A DNA stretch of 64,000 bases from the NCBI RefSeq assembly GCF_025319965.1, contig NZ_CP012549.1, positions 1,178,001 to 1,242,000 of the forward strand, given 5' to 3'. The translations under genes and the position numbers were made by a program. Below are positions 9,359-18,754 of the stretch, piece after piece. Under the pieces are notes generated by a model. That model saw only the letters and a list, made by a program, of their open reading frames with translations. It was not told the DNA's origin and did not search any database. Position 1 is the first letter of the stretch. Each line of letters opens with the position of its first letter. This DNA is from Campylobacter sp. RM16187. Its GTDB lineage: Bacteria > Campylobacterota > Campylobacteria > Campylobacterales > Campylobacteraceae.

Positions 9359-10684
9359 TTATTTCCCAAGACAAAAATTGCTAAACATCTCATCAAGTAT
9401 CTCGGCTCTCTCAAACGGCTTTGTGATGGACGAGATAGACGCTATCGCCGAATTTATCTCATAAGCAAACAGCTCAAGCTCGCTTTCACTGAGCAAATTT
9501 AAAGCTCTTTTGATCGCCTCACTTGCGCTTTCGCAGCACTGAATTTGACGCTTTGAATTAAGCAAAATTTCATTTACGTCTTGGCTGTCAAGATAAATTT
9601 CAAGCCTTTTAACTATCTCTTCTGCGCTATTTTTTGCCGAAATTTTAAGAGGATCACTTAGCTTTGAAGTTTGGAATTTAAGCTCTAAATCACATTTATT
9701 AAGTATGTAAAATATCTTTTTTTGAGACTCTCTAAGCAAATTTAGTATCTCAAAATCCTGCTCATCGGCTTCATTTGATGCATCAAACACAGCTAAAACT
9801 ATATCAGCTTCTTCAATAGCCTTTAAAGAGTGCGTTATACCGATCTGCTCGATCTTGCCTGCATTTTTTCTAATGCCTGCAGTGTCTATAATGCGAACCA
9901 AGTGAGTGCCTATGCTTAGGCTTTCTTCTATGCGGTCACGAGTAGTGCCGGCCTCATCACTTATGATCGCTCGCTCGTAGTTTAAAAGAGAGTTTAAAAT
10001 CGAGCTTTTGCCGACATTTGGTTTGCCAACTATCGCTACTTTAAAGCCTTCGATAAGCCCTTTGCGACTTTTGCTTATAGATACGATTTTATCAAGCTTT
10101 TGATGATTTAGCATAAGCATGCTTTTGATATCGCTCATCAAATTTTCAGGCAGATCATCATCTGCATAATCAATGCTAGTCTCAACAAAAGCAAGCGTCT
10201 TAACAAGCTCGCTTCTAATCTCATCTACAAATTTACCAAGATCACCTTTCATAGCTCTAGCTATGATTTTAGCGGCACTTTCGCTTCTTGCGTTGATTAA
10301 ATTTTGTATGCTTTCGGCTTTACTTAAGTCCATCTTGCCGTTTAAAAACGCACGCTTGCTAAATTCACCCGGCTCGGCAAGTCTAGCTCCTAAATTTATG
10401 AGCTTAGAGAGGATCAAATTTGCCACCATAAATCCACCGTGAGTTTGAAACTCAACCACATCCTCGCCGGTAAAACTGGCAGGCGCTTTAAAATATAAAA
10501 CTATGCCTTCGTCTATAAATTCATCGTCTGAGTAAATTTTAGCTAGAGTTGCAAATCTTGGTTTTAAGGTTTGAAGTTTGGTAAGTTTAAGGGCTAGACT
10601 AAGGGCATTTTCGCCGCTTAGCCTAACTATGCATATAGAGCCAACGCCGTGAGCTGTGGCGATGGCTGCGATTGTATCATTCAT
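9359..10684 (-). CDS. mnmE: tRNA uridine-5-carboxymethylaminomethyl modification GTPase MnmE
   Basis: A complete 441-residue MnmE (TrmE). With MnmG it modifies U34 of certain tRNAs. The N-terminal tetrahydrofolate-binding domain (1-118) begins [17 protein letters not shown]. The G domain has GKPNVGKS at 220-227, DTAG at 267-270 and NKCD at 329-332. The protein ends in the family's CxGK motif (FCLGK), whose cysteine is C438. Its start overlaps jag by 8 bp, making it the last gene of the rpmH operon. Gene order jag-mnmE is conserved widely in bacteria. Confidence 0.96.
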   Translation of the reverse strand: MNDTIAAIATAHGVGSICIVRLSGENALSLALKLTKLQTLKPRFATLAKIYSDDEFIDEGIVLYFKAPASFTGEDVVEFQTHGGFMVANLILSKLINLGARLAEPGEFSKRAFLNGKMDLSKAESIQNLINARSESAAKIIARAMKGDLGKFVDEIRSELVKTLAFVETSIDYADDDLPENLMSDIKSMLMLNHQKLDKIVSISKSRKGLIEGFKVAIVGKPNVGKSSILNSLLNYERAIISDEAGTTRDRIEESLSIGTHLVRIIDTAGIRKNAGKIEQIGITHSLKAIEEADIVLAVFDASNEADEQDFEILNLLRESQKKIFYILNKCDLELKFQTSKLSDPLKISAKNSAEEIVKRLEIYLDSQDVNEILLNSKRQIQCCESASEAIKRALNLLSESELELFAYEINSAIASISSITKPFERAEILDEMFSNFCLGK

Positions 10685-11816
10685 GCTTTTTTACAAAATC
10701 ATTAACTACTACGAATTGCTTATCTCCATCGCTTTTTATGCCTACATATTTATCTGGAAATTGCTCGCGTAGTTTTTCTAGTGCGATTTTGACTAAAATT
10801 CCATCAAGTGGCTTAGTTTTGGCTTTTTTAGATGAGTTAACTCTCTCTATTATGCCTTTTAAATATTCATCCATAGCCGCCTCTTGATTTTTTAAAAACT
10901 CAGCTATTTCAAGACGAACCGAAATATTATACTTAGAACCTATCCAATTGTATATAAGGTATGAAATCGCCTTATATCTGTATCCTTCTTTACCTATAAG
11001 AAGCGCTGCATCCTCACCGTCAAGCTCTATTAATATAGTCTCGTCATTAAATTTACTAACCTCTATCCTATCTATTTTAAAGCAGCTAGCGTTTAAAAGA
11101 TTTGTCAAATTCTCTCTTATCTCAGGCAAAACTTTCTCTATATCGGCTTTTGGCTTTTGCTCTTTTGCTTTATTTTCGCTAGTTTTATCCTCTTTATCAT
11201 CAAATTTATCATCAAAGTCGCTTTTATTAAAGGTATCAATGATCGAATTATCAAGAATATTTTTGCAACTCTCCTTATTTGCTTTTGGCTTTTGCTCGAC
11301 TTCTTGACTAGGCTCTATATATAAATGAGCTTGTTCAGCTTCATCAAATTTAAAGGCATTGTCGGAGATATTGGCCGATGTAGTTTTTGAAAGCTCGTCT
11401 TTTCTCTCCGACTTTGCAGAATTTCCGTTTAAGTCCTGTTTTTCATCCCTGTTTTCATAATTTCTTTTTTTGTTTCTATTGCGTTTTTTATCGTTTGATC
11501 TTTCTGATTTTTGAGAATTTTTACTATCTTTTTTATTTTCAACATGCTCACTGCAATTTTCAGAGCTATGTTCTTTATTCTCGACTCTATCTTTTTTATG
11601 CTTTTTTCCAAATTTGGAGCTGTTTTTTGAACCCTCTTTATCTTTTTTCTCTTTATTTTCTCTATAAGCCTCTATTATTGCCGTTTTTTTGAAAAAACCC
11701 AAAAATCCAGAGCTTGGATTTTGAATAATCTTAATATCAAGCTCAGTAACAGAGCAATTAAGCTCGGTGGCAGCCTTCTGAAAGGCCTCTTGTAGATTAT
11801 TAGCCTCTATACGCAT
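10677..11816 (-). CDS. jag: Jag/KhpB-type RNA-binding protein
   Basis: A 379-residue protein. Residues 1-55 form the Jag_N domain ([28 protein letters not shown]). Residues about 56-225 are a long low-complexity linker rich in Lys, Glu, Asn and Ser. Residues about 225-310 are a KH-like domain ([20 protein letters not shown]). The C-terminus lies where an R3H domain should be, but the RxxxH pair is not visible (it reads [13 protein letters not shown]), so the R3H module looks degenerate. Jag/KhpB proteins bind RNA and affect cell envelope growth. The gene sits between yidC (1-bp overlap) and mnmE (8-bp overlap), its usual place. Confidence 0.88.
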   Translation of the reverse strand: MRIEANNLQEAFQKAATELNCSVTELDIKIIQNPSSGFLGFFKKTAIIEAYRENKEKKDKEGSKNSSKFGKKHKKDRVENKEHSSENCSEHVENKKDSKNSQKSERSNDKKRNRNKKRNYENRDEKQDLNGNSAKSERKDELSKTTSANISDNAFKFDEAEQAHLYIEPSQEVEQKPKANKESCKNILDNSIIDTFNKSDFDDKFDDKEDKTSENKAKEQKPKADIEKVLPEIRENLTNLLNASCFKIDRIEVSKFNDETILIELDGEDAALLIGKEGYRYKAISYLIYNWIGSKYNISVRLEIAEFLKNQEAAMDEYLKGIIERVNSSKKAKTKPLDGILVKIALEKLREQFPDKYVGIKSDGDKQFVVVNDFVKKHE

Positions 11817-13375
11817 TATGCCTTTACCTCCACTTTTTTGTGTTTTTCAAAGAGCTTGTTTACAAAAATTTGTTGAATAACCGAACAAACGTTATTTACG
11901 AACCAATAAAGAGTAAGTCCCGCAGGGAATGTCACAAAGAAGAATGTAAAAATCAAAGGCAGGAATTTCATAATCTTCTCTTGCATAGGATCTGTAAATG
12001 TCGTAGGCGTAAGCTTTTGCTGTAAAAACATCGTAAGACCCATAAGTATAGGTAGAACAAAATATGGATCCATAACAGCTAAATCTTGTATCCAAAGTAT
12101 CCATGGAGCAGCTTTTAGCTCTATAGCGTTTAATAAAACCCTATAAATTGCGAAAAATATCGGAATCTGCATAATTATAGGCAAGCAACCTCCCATAGGA
12201 TTCGCACCGTGTTTTTTATAAAGCTCCATCATATGAGCGTTTAGCTTTTGCGGATCTCCTTTATACTTAGTCTGAAGCTCCTTAATTTTTGGAGAAAGCT
12301 CTTTAAGCTTATTCATAGATAGCATTCCCTTGTATGTAAGAGGGAATAGCACAAGTCTTATAATCAATGTAAGCACTACTATAGCCCAACCCCAGTTGCC
12401 TATATATCCATAAAGTAAATTTAAAAACCCAAACATAGGCTTAGCTATAAATGTAAACCATCCATACTCTATGACATCTGTTAATCTGGCGTCTATAGAC
12501 TCCAATGTCTTATGATCTTTAGCACCTATATATCCACTAGTCTTAAAATCTCCTGTATTTTTAATAAAAACTATAGCATTATCGGCGGTATCTTTAGACA
12601 TCACTACATTTAAAGGCTTATCGAAAGAATAAAATAAAGTAGTATAGTATCTATCGCTATCGGCCGCTATATTCACATCATCAAATTTTTCAGTACCATC
12701 CAAGTCACCATCTTCTAGTATAGTTAACTTCTCATCCGCATGACGTATAAGTGCTCCATGAACAGTATAATTATCCACAACCACACTTGGTCTAAATCCA
12801 GGAGTTATAAAGTATTCTCCGTTGCTAACCAAAACCTCCAAATCATAGTTACCGCTAGGATAGAAAGTAATGTTCTTAACTACTTTGGATCCATTTAAAT
12901 TTTGAGTTAAAACCAAAGTTTGCTTTGAGTTCGTAACGTCTATCTGACTAAGATTGCTTACATAGTCTGTTTTAAACGCCTGCTCATTTAAATTTGTATC
13001 GCTAAATCTAATTTCAAGCGGAAGAAGGGTTTTAGAAGTTAGCTCTATCCTGCTTCCATCTTCATTTTTATATTTATCTTCATTTAAATAAAATTTTGAA
13101 ATTCTGCCTAAATTATCAATTTGTGCTTCAAAATAAGCGCCTTTGATAGTGGCTATTGTTTTGGTTTGACTTTCGCTAATATCAGGCACAGAAGCAGTAG
13201 AATTTGAAGTTGTAGCAGGTGCTTGTTTGGCTTGTGTTTCTTGAACACTCACTGTTCTATTTTGATCTATTGGCAAATTTTTAGGGATAAAAAAATAATC
13301 ATATACTATAAAAAAAATAAAAGAGATGACCGTAGCCAAAATAACTCTCTTTTGAACAGATAGTTTATCTAACAC
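11816..13375 (-). CDS. yidC: Membrane protein insertase YidC
   Basis: A 519-residue YidC/Oxa1 insertase of the long Gram-negative type. It has an N-terminal membrane segment (about 12-30), a large periplasmic P1 domain (about 60-310), then the conserved insertase core with FGFLNLLYGYIGNWGWAI, a cytoplasmic loop with KMKELSPK-like LKELSPKIKELQTKYKGD, and MGGCLPIIMQIPIFFAIYRV. It inserts inner-membrane proteins alone or with Sec. It is flanked by yidD and jag, each with a 1-bp overlap, in the canonical rpmH operon. Confidence 0.97.
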   Translation of the reverse strand: MLDKLSVQKRVILATVISFIFFIVYDYFFIPKNLPIDQNRTVSVQETQAKQAPATTSNSTASVPDISESQTKTIATIKGAYFEAQIDNLGRISKFYLNEDKYKNEDGSRIELTSKTLLPLEIRFSDTNLNEQAFKTDYVSNLSQIDVTNSKQTLVLTQNLNGSKVVKNITFYPSGNYDLEVLVSNGEYFITPGFRPSVVVDNYTVHGALIRHADEKLTILEDGDLDGTEKFDDVNIAADSDRYYTTLFYSFDKPLNVVMSKDTADNAIVFIKNTGDFKTSGYIGAKDHKTLESIDARLTDVIEYGWFTFIAKPMFGFLNLLYGYIGNWGWAIVVLTLIIRLVLFPLTYKGMLSMNKLKELSPKIKELQTKYKGDPQKLNAHMMELYKKHGANPMGGCLPIIMQIPIFFAIYRVLLNAIELKAAPWILWIQDLAVMDPYFVLPILMGLTMFLQQKLTPTTFTDPMQEKIMKFLPLIFTFFFVTFPAGLTLYWFVNNVCSVIQQIFVNKLFEKHKKVEVKA

Positions 13376-13713
13376 TATTTTTCCTTTAACGAATCTAAGA
13401 CTTTTATAACATAAAATTTATTCTCTTTATATGGGATAAACCAAAAATTTATATTAGGTCTAACGTTTTGGTAAAAAATTAAAAAAGAGCTAAATTTTTT
13501 ATAAATAACAGGGTAATCTATACCACCTTTAAATAGCTGATTGCAACGAAGAATTCTAATAATAGTAGCTAAAAAAGCTAAAAAAAATTTATTGTTTTGA
13601 AACTGCCAGATGGCATATTCGGAGCATGTGGGATAGTATCGACATGACTTTGGGGTAAATTTAGAAATATAACGCTGATAAAATTTGATTAAAGATATCA
13701 TTGCCTCTCTCAT
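13375..13713 (-). CDS. yidD: Membrane protein insertion efficiency factor YidD
   Basis: Recognised by LIKFYQRYISKFTPKSCRYYP followed by TCSEYA and by RILRCNQLFKGGID, the signature of YidD, a small amphipathic protein that helps YidC insert proteins. I start it at the ATG at 13713, 8 bp after the rnpA stop and about 7 residues before FYQ, giving 112 residues. In-frame ATG at 13737 and TTG at 13758 are alternatives that overlap rnpA. The C-terminus is about 30 residues longer than the usual 85-residue protein. Confidence 0.88.
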   Translation of the reverse strand: MREAMISLIKFYQRYISKFTPKSCRYYPTCSEYAIWQFQNNKFFLAFLATIIRILRCNQLFKGGIDYPVIYKKFSSFLIFYQNVRPNINFWFIPYKENKFYVIKVLDSLKEK

Positions 13714-13721
13714 CGTTATTT

Positions 13722-14012
13722 TTATTGCTTTAAGCATCCAAGCTTTTTTAAAGCCCAAGATATATTTTTCTGAATCTTTAAATAAGGGATTTGCTCAAGT
13801 CCCGCCTTAACAATAACCACATAAACACCGTCTTCGAGCTCATTATGAATTTGATTAAAAACTGCTCGCAATAGCCTTTTACAACGATTACGAACCACAG
13901 CTTTACCAACTTTTTTGCTAGCCACTATAGCTAGTTTGGGCTCGTTTGAAGGTTTATAAAAAATAGTGCAACAATCGCAATACCACTTGTTCGCCTCTTT
14001 ATAAACCGTCAA
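13722..14012 (-). CDS. rnpA: Ribonuclease P protein component
   Basis: A 96-residue RnpA from a TTG start, with the RNA-binding signature KAVVRNRCKRLLRAVF (about 37-52, the RNR motif) and ASKKVGKAV before it. It binds RNase P RNA for tRNA 5' processing. The start is uncertain: similarity seems to extend upstream in frame ([12 protein letters not shown]) almost to the rpmH stop, yet no ATG, GTG or TTG exists there before an in-frame TAG. AAAGGA lies 4-5 bp before the TTG. It sits between rpmH and yidD as usual. Confidence 0.9.
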   Translation of the reverse strand: MTVYKEANKWYCDCCTIFYKPSNEPKLAIVASKKVGKAVVRNRCKRLLRAVFNQIHNELEDGVYVVIVKAGLEQIPYLKIQKNISWALKKLGCLKQ

Positions 14013-14047
14013 AAATTCCTTTGATTCGCTTATGGAACCAAATTTAC

Positions 14048-14182
14048 TTAAGCCGCCAATATTCTTCTACCTTTTGCACGTCTTGCGTTTATAATCTTAC
14101 GTCCATTCTTTGTTTTCATTCTTTGGCGAAAACCATGAGTGCGTTTTTTAGGCGTTTTATGAGGCTGATAAGTCCTTTTCAT
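14048..14182 (-). CDS. rpmH: 50S ribosomal protein L34
   Basis: A 44-residue protein, [20 protein letters not shown] through to [12 protein letters not shown], is a textbook L34. It is the first gene of the leftward rpmH-rnpA-yidD-yidC-jag-mnmE operon, with AAAGG 8 bp before the ATG at 14182. A TAAAAT box about 25 bp further upstream may be its promoter. The gene is very short and easy to miss. Confidence 0.97.
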   Translation of the reverse strand: MKRTYQPHKTPKKRTHGFRQRMKTKNGRKIINARRAKGRRILAA

Positions 14183-14357
14183 AACTTTTTCCTTTTATTA
14201 AATTTTATGATAAAGTCGTGATTTTAACAACAAATTACTTAAAATCCATTGAATAAAATTTATAAAGCTCATAAGAGATAATCAAAATAAAAATTTTCTA
14301 AAATAGGCTTTTAAAAATTTTATTTAGTTTTAACTGGCAATTTGATAATATTTTTTA

Positions 14358-15020
14358 ATGATTTATGCAAACGAAATTGAAATTTTAAGACAACTTCACT
14401 ACTTAAAGGCATTTGGGTATAGATATATAAATCCATCTTTTGGATTACATATAAAAAATAATGTTTCAAACGATATAAAAGAGCTTGAAGAGCAGATTAA
14501 AAACTGTAACTTATGCGAGCTTTGCAAGAGCAGAAATAACGCTTTAGTGGGAAGCGGACGATTAGATTCAAAGATAATGTTTATAAGTGATACGCCAAGC
14601 GTTAGCGAGGATATCAGCGGAAGGTTTTTAGAGGGATCTATCGGGGAGAAATTTTGCAAGGTAATATATGAAATTTTAGGCCTTAACAAGCATGAATTTT
14701 ACATGACAAGCATAATAAAGTGTAAAATTCACCAAAACAACTTAGCCATAAATCTTAGCTACGAACTTTGTAAGCCATATTTAATGTCTCAAATAGATAT
14801 AATTTCACCAAAGATTATAGTCGCTCTTGGCGAAAACGTATTTTTAAATTTAATCAATAATTTGGAGCGAACAAATAGCTTTGAATCCATCAGAGGAAAT
14901 GTTTTAAGGTTTAAAAATTCCTATCTTATGGCCACTTATTCGCCAGCATGGGTGCTAAAAAATCCAAGCAAAGAGCAGGCCTTAATAGATGATTTAAATA
15001 AAATCAAAGGGTTGTTATGA
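14358..15020 (+). CDS. Uracil-DNA glycosylase family 4-like protein, divergent active site
   Basis: A 220-residue protein of the UDG superfamily. Cysteines C50, C53, C122 and C138 lie as in family-4 [4Fe-4S] enzymes (CNLCELC; IKCK; LCKPYL), and PKIIVALGEN matches the strand before motif B. Two catalytic motifs deviate: the family's GEAPGxxED reads SDTPSVSED (77-85) and the HPxxLL-type motif reads YSPAWVLKNP (194-203), with serine in place of histidine. It may be a UDG with altered activity or a non-catalytic DNA-binding relative. It overlaps the next gene by 4 bp (ATGA). The N-terminal 45 residues have no counterpart I recognise. Confidence 0.75.
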   Translation: MIYANEIEILRQLHYLKAFGYRYINPSFGLHIKNNVSNDIKELEEQIKNCNLCELCKSRNNALVGSGRLDSKIMFISDTPSVSEDISGRFLEGSIGEKFCKVIYEILGLNKHEFYMTSIIKCKIHQNNLAINLSYELCKPYLMSQIDIISPKIIVALGENVFLNLINNLERTNSFESIRGNVLRFKNSYLMATYSPAWVLKNPSKEQALIDDLNKIKGLL

Positions 15021-16222
15021 GAAAAATTCTTTTAGTTTTTTTAATTATACAAATTTTACTTTTTGCTAAGAGTGATAAGCTTTCAGATATTCCGCCTGCG
15101 TATGAAATTTACATAAATTTAGAACCATTTAAATGCGACGATACCTGTCTTTTAAATTTAGTTAAAGATGGTCTTTTGCATAGTTTTTTGGCAAGATATG
15201 AAAGAAGTGACAATGCAGAAGTTATTCAAGCTTTTAGAACTATCAAAGGAGAGATATCAACCGAGAAAGTATTTATACCAAGCGCTAATGCAGAGTTTAA
15301 AATCGCTATTATAATACCCCAAGATAGTATCAAAAGCTACGCCGCAGTAGTATCAAATTCTGCTATCGCATACATGATAAGACAAAATGCGAATATAGAT
15401 ATTAAATTTTACAACATCGGTAACGAATCTACGGATAGTATAAGAGATGCCTTAACAAGAGCCAAAGCTGAAAACATAAGCTATCTGATAACTCCATTTA
15501 CTCAAGTTGGAGTAGCGCATCTAAATAATCTGTTAGAAGATTCTATGCTCGCTTATATACCTACACTCCACTCTTCAACTCTGCCTAATTTAAAAGTAAA
15601 TTTGATATTTGGCGGGATTGATTACAAAGAGCAGATTGTAAGACTTTTGGATTTTTCAAATGGCAAAAATGCTGCATTTTCGGACGGTAGCCTATTAGGA
15701 AGCACATTAAATAAATACTCAGAAGAGCTTAGTGGAGGTCTTGTATATCAAAACGAAATAGGAAATCAAACCGATCTTAAAAATTTCGTAGATAGAAACA
15801 GCAAGATAAACGAAGCTTCAATATTTTTAAATATTCCTATTTTAAAGACATCGCTATTAAGCTCGCAACTTAGAGTATATGATATAAATGCAACCAATCT
15901 ATTAAGCACGCAGATAAACTATACTCCAAGCATATTTAAACTAACCCAACCGCAGGATAGAGAATTAATTTATATAGCAAATTCTCTCTCCGCCGTAGAT
16001 AGTAGCCTTGATTCAAATAATAAAATTTTAGGACAAGATATCAACTTTAACTGGGTCGGCTACTCCACAAGCGTAGGCATGGACTATATCTACACTGCCT
16101 ATCTAAATCAAAACGCACAAAAGCTATTTAGCGAGCGAGTGGAAAATTCGCAGGTAATTTACAATACTAAAATTTTAAAAGTGGGCGAATCAAGCTTTAG
16201 CCATGCAGACGCGACGAGATAA
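15017..16222 (+). CDS. Unknown periplasmic protein, possible type I periplasmic-binding fold
   Basis: A 401-residue protein with a signal peptide (about 1-18, cleavage near LLFAKSDK) and no further membrane segment. Two cysteines close together (FKCDDTC, about 37-41) could form a disulfide. The middle region (about 95-330) alternates strand and helix, e.g. FKIAIIIPQDSIKSYAAVV, ISYLITPFTQVGVAHL and NLIFGGIDY, which suggests a type I periplasmic-binding (LpoA/LivK-like) fold, but I recognise no family. It is translationally coupled to the UDG-like gene and its 3' end overlaps convergent ybgC by 26 bp. Confidence 0.7.
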   Translation: MRKILLVFLIIQILLFAKSDKLSDIPPAYEIYINLEPFKCDDTCLLNLVKDGLLHSFLARYERSDNAEVIQAFRTIKGEISTEKVFIPSANAEFKIAIIIPQDSIKSYAAVVSNSAIAYMIRQNANIDIKFYNIGNESTDSIRDALTRAKAENISYLITPFTQVGVAHLNNLLEDSMLAYIPTLHSSTLPNLKVNLIFGGIDYKEQIVRLLDFSNGKNAAFSDGSLLGSTLNKYSEELSGGLVYQNEIGNQTDLKNFVDRNSKINEASIFLNIPILKTSLLSSQLRVYDINATNLLSTQINYTPSIFKLTQPQDRELIYIANSLSAVDSSLDSNNKILGQDINFNWVGYSTSVGMDYIYTAYLNQNAQKLFSERVENSQVIYNTKILKVGESSFSHADATR

Positions 16223-16598
16223 ACTCAAGCATCTGCTCGCTCATCTTAGCCATGCCCTTTTCGTTCATAAAGGCTACCGTTACATCGGCTTCAAAGAGCA
16301 GTTCAGGCTCGCACTCGCTCTTTAAATTTCCGACTTTATAAATTTGCTGATTTATAACGACAGAGACTTTTTTAATTTGCACAGCCTTGCTTCTAACCTC
16401 GATCATATCGCCAAGCGTTGCGGGCTTTTTAAATTTTGCATGAATTTCGCTTACTACAAAGTAGCCGTCCTTGCCAAACGGCTCTAAATCGGAGTTAAAA
16501 AACACCTCACTTCTTGCTCTTTCGCAAAATTTGATGTAGTTAGCATGATAGACTATGCCTGCCGCGTCCGTATCTTCGTAGTAAATTCTAAATTTCAT
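16197..16598 (-). CDS. ybgC: YbgC-type acyl-CoA thioesterase (hot-dog fold)
   Basis: A 133-residue single hot-dog domain. It starts with FRIYYEDTDAAGIVYHANYI, the 4-hydroxybenzoyl-CoA thioesterase/YbgC signature whose aspartate in DTDxxGIVYHxNY is catalytic, followed by KFCERARSE. It hydrolyses short acyl-CoA or acyl-ACP thioesters in the cytosol. In many Gram-negatives YbgC is next to tol-pal; here it stands alone, converging on and overlapping the unknown periplasmic gene. Confidence 0.9.
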   Translation of the reverse strand: MKFRIYYEDTDAAGIVYHANYIKFCERARSEVFFNSDLEPFGKDGYFVVSEIHAKFKKPATLGDMIEVRSKAVQIKKVSVVINQQIYKVGNLKSECEPELLFEADVTVAFMNEKGMAKMSEQMLEFISSRLHG

Positions 16599-16673
16599 AT
16601 ATTACCTTTAGAAAATTCTAGACATTTAATAGTCTTCATAAATAATAGAACTTAATTTTAAACTCTAAAAGAA

Positions 16674-17384
16674 TTAATAAGATTTAAGCTCTTTTAGTCT
16701 TACCCATGCTATCAGTTGGAGCACGAAAGAAGCCAAAATAAACAAATATCCTACGCCAAAGACTAAAGTTAAATATCCTGCAACCAAGAGCCAAAAACTA
16801 TATATGAAAAACGGATCTCCGCTTAGCTTAGTAAGCTCTTTATAGTATTTAATTCCCACTATAAAGCCATATACAAATAAAACTAAGCCAATAGCTATCG
16901 GTATAAATCCTATACTGCTTCCATTAACTCCAAAAGCTATAGCAGGAATAATAGCAAAAATAACAATCATATAACTCGCCAACAAACATACACTCATCAA
17001 AATATAATTTTTAAGTATGGTATTGCTTCCCGTAACTTTTTTGATAGAAATCAAAGCAAACACCATAGCTACTATAGAAACAATGCTAAACATAAAACCT
17101 ATTGTAGGAACTGAGGATAAGATGCCCGCAGCTATGCTTATATAAACCTTTAATTTTATTGATTTTATATCATCTTGCTTTAATATATCAAGACTAAATT
17201 GAGTTTTTGTGATATATATCTCTTTTGCCAAACCGTCAACTATTTCAAAATCAACTTCTGCGCCTACTAAAGAATCAATAGGTTTGTTGTTTAAATTCTT
17301 AACATCTTCAACATCAAATCGATATCTAACGCCATCTTTTGCAGATATAATTCCGACATCTAAAATTTTACCTTGCATTTTCAT
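16674..17384 (-). CDS. Membrane protein with N-terminal cold-shock-like domain, function unknown
   Basis: A 236-residue protein. Residues 1-65 are soluble and strand-rich (MKMQGKILDVGIISAKDGVR, VDFEIVDGLAKEI), like the OB-fold N-domain found in some small membrane proteins. Residues about 80-230 hold roughly five hydrophobic segments. No catalytic motif is visible and I do not recognise a named family. It is leftward and alone between ybgC and the ThrE genes. Confidence 0.6.
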   Translation of the reverse strand: MKMQGKILDVGIISAKDGVRYRFDVEDVKNLNNKPIDSLVGAEVDFEIVDGLAKEIYITKTQFSLDILKQDDIKSIKLKVYISIAAGILSSVPTIGFMFSIVSIVAMVFALISIKKVTGSNTILKNYILMSVCLLASYMIVIFAIIPAIAFGVNGSSIGFIPIAIGLVLFVYGFIVGIKYYKELTKLSGDPFFIYSFWLLVAGYLTLVFGVGYLFILASFVLQLIAWVRLKELKSY

Positions 17385-17448
17385 CCCCTTGAGCTTAAAA
17401 TTTATATAATTATATTAACAGATAATAAATTTCAAATTAATATTTATA

Positions 17449-17970
17449 CTAAGTATTTTTTTTAATTTTTAGATCGCACCTTGCACCGCGCGTTACCATT
17501 AGCGACTGCTCATAAAAGATCAAAAGCGTTACCGATACCCCTACACCAAGCGCAAGAGAGACTGAAACGGTAGTTAGTGCGTTATCAAAAAAGAGCATTA
17601 GATAAGTCATCTTTTGAGAAATTTCGCTGCTGTTTGTAAAAGAAAATAGCGCTAAAATACTCTTATAGGCATAAATTCCAGGCACCATCGGCAAAAGTGC
17701 AGGAAAGGCTATGATTTCAGCCGGAACTTTAAGTCTTCTAGCAAAAAATATCCCTAAAATTCCAACCAAAAAAGAGGCGAAAAGAGTTGCAATCGAGATA
17801 GAAAAAATTTCGCTCTTTATCATCATAAACCTGCTTGCATGAGCAAGAGCCGCAAGTGCTGCGGAATATATCAAAGTTCGCTTTGGAGGAGAGCTAGCAT
17901 AAGCAAAGCCAAGCCCTGCAATCGCCGCAAAGAACGCATCCGTAAGAGTTAAGATAACCAAATCAAACAT
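17449..17970 (-). CDS. ThrE-type exporter small subunit (YjjB/DUF3815)
   Basis: A 173-residue protein of about five membrane segments with the small-domain signature PAEIIAFPALLPMVPGIYAYKSI (here given in part: FPALLPMVPGIYAYKS). In the threonine/serine exporter family the small and large parts may be fused or split; here they are split and overlap by 8 bp with the large gene upstream, as in E. coli YjjP-YjjB. The likely role is export of amino acids or small carboxylates such as succinate. Confidence 0.82.
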   Translation of the reverse strand: MFDLVILTLTDAFFAAIAGLGFAYASSPPKRTLIYSAALAALAHASRFMMIKSEIFSISIATLFASFLVGILGIFFARRLKVPAEIIAFPALLPMVPGIYAYKSILALFSFTNSSEISQKMTYLMLFFDNALTTVSVSLALGVGVSVTLLIFYEQSLMVTRGARCDLKIKKNT

Positions 17971-18745
17971 TTAAAAGCCCTATGTTTGAAATAGAGATCG
18001 TCATATAAACGCCAATCGCGATACAGATGATAAGAAGCCCGGTATTTAGCCCTCTGCTAATGCCGACAAGAGTGTTTTCGTTAAGGATATCAAAGACTGA
18101 ATTTATAAGCGGCACGCCCGGCATCAAAAACAAAATACTTGAACCAATTGCCACGTCAGGAGTGTTTGACACATCAAAATAGACGCCAAGATAGGCTATA
18201 AAAGACGATATAAACGAGATGATGATGTATTGTATCTTTAAATTTACGCCAAATTTGCTAAAGAGATGCCTTAGATAAAATCCGACAAAAGTAGCCGCAA
18301 AAACGCTTGCCATCGAGCCCATATCTCCACCAAAAAGCTTGCAAAAAGCCGAATTTGCAAAGCTCATCAAGATAAGCGATATGGCAAAATTTCGCTTAAC
18401 AGGATTTGTGATCTCGTTAAAAAAGCTTCTTGCACTCTTAAGCGAAATCTTCTCATCATAAATTTGCCAGCTAAGCGCGCTTAGTTCTGATATCAGGTTA
18501 AAACTGATAGGCATCGCGGCGCTTGATTTCACATAGGTTCGGCGGATCGAATTATCCTGCGGATCCATCACGCTTATAGTAAAGTGCTTCACAAATATCG
18601 TAAGGCTCACATCGTATCCGTAAGCGTGCGCAATCCTACTTACACAGCGATCTATGCGAGCGGTGTAAGTGCCGATACTTAGCATCTTTGCTGCATAATC
18701 GATCAAAAAATCAGTTACTTCTTGGATATCTGGCTTTTTCTGCAT
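17963..18745 (-). CDS. ThrE-type exporter large subunit (YjjP/DUF1212)
   Basis: A 260-residue protein. Its cytoplasmic N-terminal half (about 1-130) carries the ThrE pattern LSIGTYTARIDRCVSRIAHA and SISVM-like FTISVMDPQDN. The C-terminal half has about five membrane segments with FLMPGVPLINSVFDI, the family's PG(x)P(x)N motif. It forms an exporter with the small subunit that overlaps its 3' end. It lies 9 bp after the DUF4149 gene. Confidence 0.83.
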   Translation of the reverse strand: MQKKPDIQEVTDFLIDYAAKMLSIGTYTARIDRCVSRIAHAYGYDVSLTIFVKHFTISVMDPQDNSIRRTYVKSSAAMPISFNLISELSALSWQIYDEKISLKSARSFFNEITNPVKRNFAISLILMSFANSAFCKLFGGDMGSMASVFAATFVGFYLRHLFSKFGVNLKIQYIIISFISSFIAYLGVYFDVSNTPDVAIGSSILFLMPGVPLINSVFDILNENTLVGISRGLNTGLLIICIAIGVYMTISISNIGLLNV

Positions 18746-18754
18746 AAATTTGCC

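Noticed and set aside
14048-14182. Possible origin of replication next to rpmH-rnpA
   Set aside because: In many bacteria this operon lies near oriC, but no dnaA or dnaN gene, DnaA-box cluster or AT-unwinding element was seen here.
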